From NCBI GenBank assembly GCA_028704215.1, contig JAQVLJ010000027.1, positions 1 through 10,905 on the forward strand: 10,905 nt of DNA, read 5' to 3'. Both the position numbers and the translations under genes were made by a program. Shown one piece after another: positions 7,601 through 10,905 of the stretch. Numbering within the stretch: position 1 is the first letter of the stretch; every line of letters starts with the position of its first letter. Source of the stretch: Clostridia bacterium (GTDB lineage: Bacteria > Bacillota > Clostridia > Christensenellales > UBA1242). The notes under the pieces are model-generated. The model was not told the origin of the DNA. It made no database searches and was given only the letters and a program-made list of their open reading frames with translations.

Positions 7601-10600
7601 CAAGACTATGTTTTGTACAATCATATTAGTGTATACATTTTTGAACAAAGCCAAATATAATTCATCAATTATTGTTTGTTCAACGAATGGTGTTTCCAAA
7701 TCAAAACTTTGAATGGTTATAGTGTGACCATTACCATCAAAACTTGCCAACTCAATATCCAGTGGATTATAGTTTGTAAGCACAATGTCTTCCAACAAAA
7801 TGTAATGTCTTCCAGGTAACATCTCTAAGAACTGCTCTGCACTATATACTGGTATTGCAGAATACAAAGATGATGGACTTGCAAAAGATAAATTAAATTC
7901 TGTTTGCAAAGTTACATCAGTATTCGTTGTTGAGCCAGTATTAAGCAAAGGATAATTGCTGGTTTCAATTGCGTAATAAGCCTTGAAATTTAAACATATT
8001 TTATCATCGTTAGAGCGGTTATTTACTGCTTTTAGATACAACAATCCTTCTTCTCTCAAGAAATTCAAACCATTGACCTCTGTATTTGGCTCGATATTGT
8101 AATAAGTGGCATTAGTTTTATATTTCCAATATGAATAAGATGCGTTAATATCGTCAAGGATTTTTTTTATAAAATTTGTTTCAGCGTCATATTCATAATT
8201 TGAATCATAAATAGTTTTGTTGATGTCATTATTGTTATAGTAACTTATATCGTCTTCATCAAAGTACGCTTCAAGTCGTGTACTATCGCCATACGTCGCA
8301 CTAAAAGTACCATTGTATACATTTTTTACAGACACAGAATGTATTACTGCCTTTCTTATCACAAATTTTATTTCATCTGTGTCGTATTTTTCTACACCAT
8401 TAATAGTATTTTTTACAGTAGCGACAACTCTTAAAGTATGATTAATAATCGAACTTTCTTCATTGCCAAGGTACTGCAAATAATATCTACCGTTTTCAAT
8501 AGTGTTGTACACTGCTATTTCAGTATTTGGCATAGCAAATTCACTATCATCTTTATAAACTTTGAAAGAAGGTGCACTGCCATTTGTATTCGCTGTTGTG
8601 ATGTCCAACAAAGCATTTGACTTGTACGCAAGCGGGATAGTCTGTGTAGTATTTACTATAGTTTCATTGTTTGGCGCAATATAATTTACAGTAATTTGTG
8701 GCAACAACACTGCTTGTATAGTAATAGTTGTTCCACCAGTTAACGCGGTGTCTACACCATTAATCTTTCTGTAAGGTGTAATTCTTAATTGATAGTTTTG
8801 GTCTTTCACTGTACTGTCAATTACAATTCTAACGTAGTATTCTGGAATTCTATTTGAAGCGTTTATTGAAGGTGTTTCATTGTCAACGCCAGTATTGGTC
8901 ATTTTGTTCAAAACAATATAGTTCAACCCGCTTATGTTTTGACCAACATTAGTTTTGTAATGTGTGACATCACCCAAACCGCTGACGTTGGTTTTGTATA
9001 CTTGACTAAACAAGGCTGGATATTGAGTGTTCAGGGTTTCTACTTTAATATAATCATAATAAGCGTTTTCTGGGCTTACTACCAATTTTAAAACACTTCC
9101 ATAACTGTCGCCTGGCAATATTTTGTCTGATTCTGATTCAGTAAAGAAAGAGTCGTTAGCAAAATCAGTGTTTTCAGTAGGATTATCTACTCTTTGAGTC
9201 AAATAGTTAATAGCACGGATATTCAAAATGTTTTCTGGGACAATGTTAATTACTAGTGTTTCGCTATGTCCGTTGGCAGAAAATTCTAATGAAAAACTGT
9301 AATTTTGGTTAATATAATAATCTTTTACAGAAATATTAAAATCAAATTGCAAAACATCATTTTCTTCATCGAAAGTAGATTGTGCATCAAAATTCAAAAT
9401 CTCGTTTAAGTTATTTGAATAATTGAAAATCTGTCCATCTAATTTTACGAACAACTGAGAAATGCTATCTTCATCCGTATCTATATAAACGGATACCTTT
9501 TGACTACCATTAGCAGTAAGCGTCATTTCTTGTACGCTAGTTGATATGTCTTGGGCGCCCTTACGTGTAATTACTGTAAATGTTTTGGTTAAATCACTTG
9601 CTCCTGATACTTCTGCAAAAGTTGTAGCCAAATCAATATATTGATTGGAACCATAAATGAGTTTTGGAGAAGCGGTAATGGACAAATTGGCACTTGTTTT
9701 TAACAGTGCAGTAATATCATAACGGCTTCCTTTTACTACTAAAATATCTGATTGGGTACCGTCATTGATAAAATATTGTTCATCAATTTCAATGTAATTT
9801 TCTGTTATTGAAGTGTTGTTAAGTGTATAACTTACAGCTGTATTCGTATTTACAACATATCTGTATCTATTGTTTCCAACTGTGATAATGTCAGAGAATT
9901 TTTCATTCAATCGCAGACCTTCGCCTACTTGAATACGCAAATACTTGTTATTTACTTTGTATGCTTCGTTTGAAACGTCAGCACTGTAATATAAATTGAA
10001 GCCATCACTTCCTACACTACCATCAGTATTTTCTCCAATATTGATGCCGTTTACGACATAAATTACTATACTGTCGCTTTGATTAGGGTCAAGTACTGAG
10101 GAAATGGTCAATGTGGCACTTCCAACTTTTTTCAAAATAATTTCACCACGATTATTGACCTCTACAACTGAATTATTGCTTGAAGCTACACTTAAACGTG
10201 ATAACCTTGTGCTTTCTGGCATAATCGTATAATTGATAAAATCTACCAAATTAATTGTGTTTATTTTTATGTTGTCTTGTGTTAAGGATGCGTTTGAATC
10301 GCCACTCAAAAATTCTGTAAGTTGATACATAAACAAAATTACAGATTTGGTTTCTGTGGTACTTACATCAATTAAACGAGATTTTATTTCATCTTTTTGA
10401 ACATCCACTTGTATTTCGATAGAAAGTGGTACTTCTATTACAATGGACTCATCATCATTGTTTGGTTTCTTAATATAAGGATAACCACTATTGATATCTG
10501 CATTTATTCCAAAAAAGTCATTATCGGAAAGGCTTATATTCCAAATATTAGAACTTTCGTAAAAAGTAGCCGTTGTCATTTGAATAGTAGTATATCCTTT

Positions 10601-10905
10601 GCTAAGAGAAGGGTTATGCTCACCAATCAAATTCTGAATAGTCGCTCCACTAATCAAACTGTAACTAACAGTAGAATAAACATACTGAGCGACAATATTT
10701 AAATCGGTATAGTTGACTGCTGGATTAATAGCAGAAAATTCTGAAATTACATAATTTGTTGTAGTAGTGTCGTTAATTGTAATTCTACCTTTGGTATACG
10801 CATAAAAGACCTTTGCCTCGTGCATGCCGCCAAGTAATTGTCCTGCATAGATTTTGTTCAACAACCCATAATTATCTACTTCAGTTGCGACTTTTGTACT
10901 GGAAC
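4631..10905 (-). CDS. Giant GLUG-repeat / Ig-like surface protein, N-terminus beyond right edge
   Basis: An open frame of at least 2,090 residues that reads through the right edge with no stop. A TTG at 10862-10864 is internal: the frame continues upstream as TEVDNYGLLNKIY with no ribosome binding site. It is Asn, Thr, Ser and Tyr rich, as in secreted adhesins. Reading from the N-terminal side: the end of a GLUG-like module (to about 10467), a Big_2-like domain (about 10050-10205), about 700 residues of beta-rich sequence with no family I can name, a second module (about 7870-6626), and a third (about 6530-4988) with typical GLUG motifs such as VGGVFGLMKG, GGLVGVN and GGLVGRN. A unique C-terminal tail of about 120 residues ends in YSNELSPVSL. 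No LPXTG, SLH or terminal membrane helix is present. A cell-surface or secreted adhesin is inferred; the ligand is unknown. It ends two bases after the shared terminator tract. Confidence 0.9.
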   Translation of the reverse strand, partial: SSTKVATEVDNYGLLNKIYAGQLLGGMHEAKVFYAYTKGRITINDTTTTNYVISEFSAINPAVNYTDLNIVAQYVYSTVSYSLISGATIQNLIGEHNPSLSKGYTTIQMTTATFYESSNIWNISLSDNDFFGINADINSGYPYIKKPNNDDESIVIEVPLSIEIQVDVQKDEIKSRLIDVSTTETKSVILFMYQLTEFLSGDSNASLTQDNIKINTINLVDFINYTIMPESTRLSRLSVASSNNSVVEVNNRGEIILKKVGSATLTISSVLDPNQSDSIVIYVVNGINIGENTDGSVGSDGFNLYYSADVSNEAYKVNNKYLRIQVGEGLRLNEKFSDIITVGNNRYRYVVNTNTAVSYTLNNTSITENYIEIDEQYFINDGTQSDILVVKGSRYDITALLKTSANLSITASPKLIYGSNQYIDLATTFAEVSGASDLTKTFTVITRKGAQDISTSVQEMTLTANGSQKVSVYIDTDEDSISQLFVKLDGQIFNYSNNLNEILNFDAQSTFDEENDVLQFDFNISVKDYYINQNYSFSLEFSANGHSETLVINIVPENILNIRAINYLTQRVDNPTENTDFANDSFFTESESDKILPGDSYGSVLKLVVSPENAYYDYIKVETLNTQYPALFSQVYKTNVSGLGDVTHYKTNVGQNISGLNYIVLNKMTNTGVDNETPSINASNRIPEYYVRIVIDSTVKDQNYQLRITPYRKINGVDTALTGGTTITIQAVLLPQITVNYIAPNNETIVNTTQTIPLAYKSNALLDITTANTNGSAPSFKVYKDDSEFAMPNTEIAVYNTIENGRYYLQYLGNEESSIINHTLRVVATVKNTINGVEKYDTDEIKFVIRKAVIHSVSVKNVYNGTFSATYGDSTRLEAYFDEDDISYYNNNDINKTIYDSNYEYDAETNFIKKILDDINASYSYWKYKTNATYYNIEPNTEVNGLNFLREEGLLYLKAVNNRSNDDKICLNFKAYYAIETSNYPLLNTGSTTNTDVTLQTEFNLSFASPSSLYSAIPVYSAEQFLEMLPGRHYILLEDIVLTNYNPLDIELASFDGNGHTITIQSFDLETPFVEQTIIDELYLALFKNVYTNMIVQNIVLNAPTGSVINLSNIDNLGRYAETIYYGGIANINNGVITNCIVKANSVDKTKEFLVYSTTESENLYHINNTLQLNISRLPSGDLPTMEVGGLVTQNMNTGYITNSKVMYSISANGDVAGVVCRNRGSIASTKFIGGEIRNNNSDTGESFKTAGFAITNSGSIKMCYTEGTRVLNEATNLNNDQLRSTKGGIRSSGYCAGFVYSNSSIISNCYADMNMTSNGYISGLVFENSGTMSNCISFSRFAKSEFYTPITGIDEASRLPLNTGSITNCLYLEGNLGGTIVSPGKKVSAANIVSNTSDFVDFIFDDSNIAVWKFTAFNSYNRPNLVSCNVTNNPTRYLSYTESNVTSGAITYYYSGTNNNSLGTSQNPYIIYDALSYNTYFNITENVLTGSYRIVRNIDLMELQENPVTVNKKFIGEIEGNGMKVYNVTIYTSQQAQNLGLFAEIGSGGTIQNPFVRNLEIVCTELNASNVTNVGVLAGTLDKGNVFNININNNGLTVIGKNVVGGVFGLMKGKFKANGLYSNVSVNSGYRLVSASKYNLYYKDIYGENLTEISYAGCIAGIADNTDEQYNIPTMKVEGAVTVLGETVGTYFGLIGQNMMLDGISYTLVENTSLKAKFVAGGIVGENRGVIKNTNIIYPNEITTAIGNLLLGQSADTISGANTTAFSQNTKVTGGLVGVNISVSSATGKINNCRSYVNVINNSAIGVSGGLVGRNVNGYISNSTATGMVFGKYVGGLVGTETNIKQYKSGEISSSSARFFVSSITRAGVAYSECSALNKWESKYLPQFVDLNTLKYSRVIGGIVGAFQGDSTDNNTFSACEYNNAYKHNVDVDSTSPFASGYFGLNPVAIVNSSIDNWISQNGYNGPSILIYDTSAVDALQRTNETIENANGITLKDIDVFTYKIAEINKEIDIDFTTTSEIINGITYTRIGNHVNITEIPLMTRISLIISSASMFSVGEQNALSNGEGTYSLTIYVYAYSNELSPVSL
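4988..6530 (-). repeat. Third GLUG/beta-helix module of the giant protein
   Basis: The module opens with a segment of the form Y-I-I-x-D-A-L, then RIVRNIDL, then FIGEIEGNG (6335-6361), a typical entry into this fold. About nine GLUG-like repeats follow (for example VGVLAG, VGGVFGLMKG, AGGIVGEN, GGLVGVN, GGLVGRN, VGGLVGTE, IGGIVGAF). It closes with a Trp codon at 5027-5029 and YNGPSIL (about 4990-5011). GLUG repeats are named for a G-L-[UV]-G core and occur in surface proteins and some IgA peptidases. Confidence 0.75.
6626..7870 (-). repeat. Second GLUG/beta-helix module of the giant protein
   Basis: The module opens with VYSAEQFLEML, then HYILLEDIVL and FDGNGHT (7721-7741). It continues with about six degenerate repeats of the form [AS/G]-G-[FLV]-V-x-x-N-x-G-x-I-x-N-C (for example GGLVTQNMNTGYITN, AGFVYSNSSIISNC, SGLVFENSGTMSNC). 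It closes with Trp at 6665-6667 and NRPNL at 6626-6640. The recurring Asn-Cys at the same place in each repeat suggests stacked cysteines in a coil ladder. Confidence 0.7.
10050..10205 (-). other. Big_2-like bacterial Ig domain in the giant protein
   Basis: The translated segment contains RLSVASSNNSVVEVNNRGEI followed by LKKVGSATLTISSV and ends in IVIYVV. This is the usual Big_2 pattern: S-S-[ND]-x-x-[VA]-x-V-[DN]-x-x-G-x-[IL] followed by a Gly-x-A-x-[IL]-T strand. Such domains act as stalk or adhesion modules in intimin- and invasin-type proteins and clostridial surface proteins. Confidence 0.65.

Noticed and set aside
10862..10864. TTG as the start of the giant protein
   Set aside because: The frame stays open to the window edge, the upstream residues continue the same kind of sequence, and no Shine-Dalgarno sequence precedes it.
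1..10905. Mobile element, CRISPR array, tRNA or defence genes
   Set aside because: I looked for transposase motifs, terminal repeats, regularly spaced repeats and tRNA-like folds in the spacers and found none. The repeats in the giant gene are protein-level and degenerate.

Overview
The window looks like chromosomal DNA from a low-GC Gram-positive-type bacterium (Bacillota, probably a Clostridia-like, perhaps uncultured gut lineage). The evidence is the 5' part of a 16S rRNA gene with a long V1 hairpin, clear AAGGAG-type ribosome binding sites, very AT-rich spacers and an AT-rich coding bias. The rRNA fragment could place it far better by database search than I can by eye.

Layout from left to right. 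(1) 1-444, minus strand: first ~440 nt of a 16S rRNA gene, running off the left edge. It is preceded at 445-700 by its leader (two small hairpins, a boxA-like element) and a strong sigma-A-type promoter (TTGACA, 17 bp, TATTCT) with an A/T-rich UP-like region. (2) 740-763: rho-independent terminator closing a minus-strand unit made of ftsH (1375-3444, membrane AAA+ zinc protease) and a small membrane-anchored protein of unknown function (785-1327). (3) 3445-3794: AT-rich divergent promoter region. (4) 3795-4577, plus strand: CvpA-family multi-spanning membrane protein with a textbook extended -10 promoter. (5) 4595-4629: bidirectional terminator. (6) 4631-10905, minus strand: a giant, N-terminally truncated surface-type protein (at least 2,090 residues) that fills over half the window.

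The giant protein has three cycles of a GLUG/beta-helix-like module. Each ends in a Trp followed about 6 to 16 residues later by a Pro-containing Tyr/Arg-Pro or Gly-Pro turn. Between the first (partial) and second modules lies a roughly 850-residue Asn/Thr/Ser-rich beta-sandwich-like stretch with one Big_2-like Ig domain. No LPXTG motif, SLH domain or C-terminal membrane anchor is seen, so its attachment mode is unknown. No stop codon precedes it inside the window: the apparent TTG start at 10862-10864 is only where the open frame first offers a start codon.

I see no phage, transposon, CRISPR, toxin-antitoxin, defence or tRNA genes. The ftsH and cvpA-like genes are housekeeping. The least explained items are the giant adhesin-like protein, the small membrane protein downstream of ftsH, and a SHOCT-like tail on FtsH.
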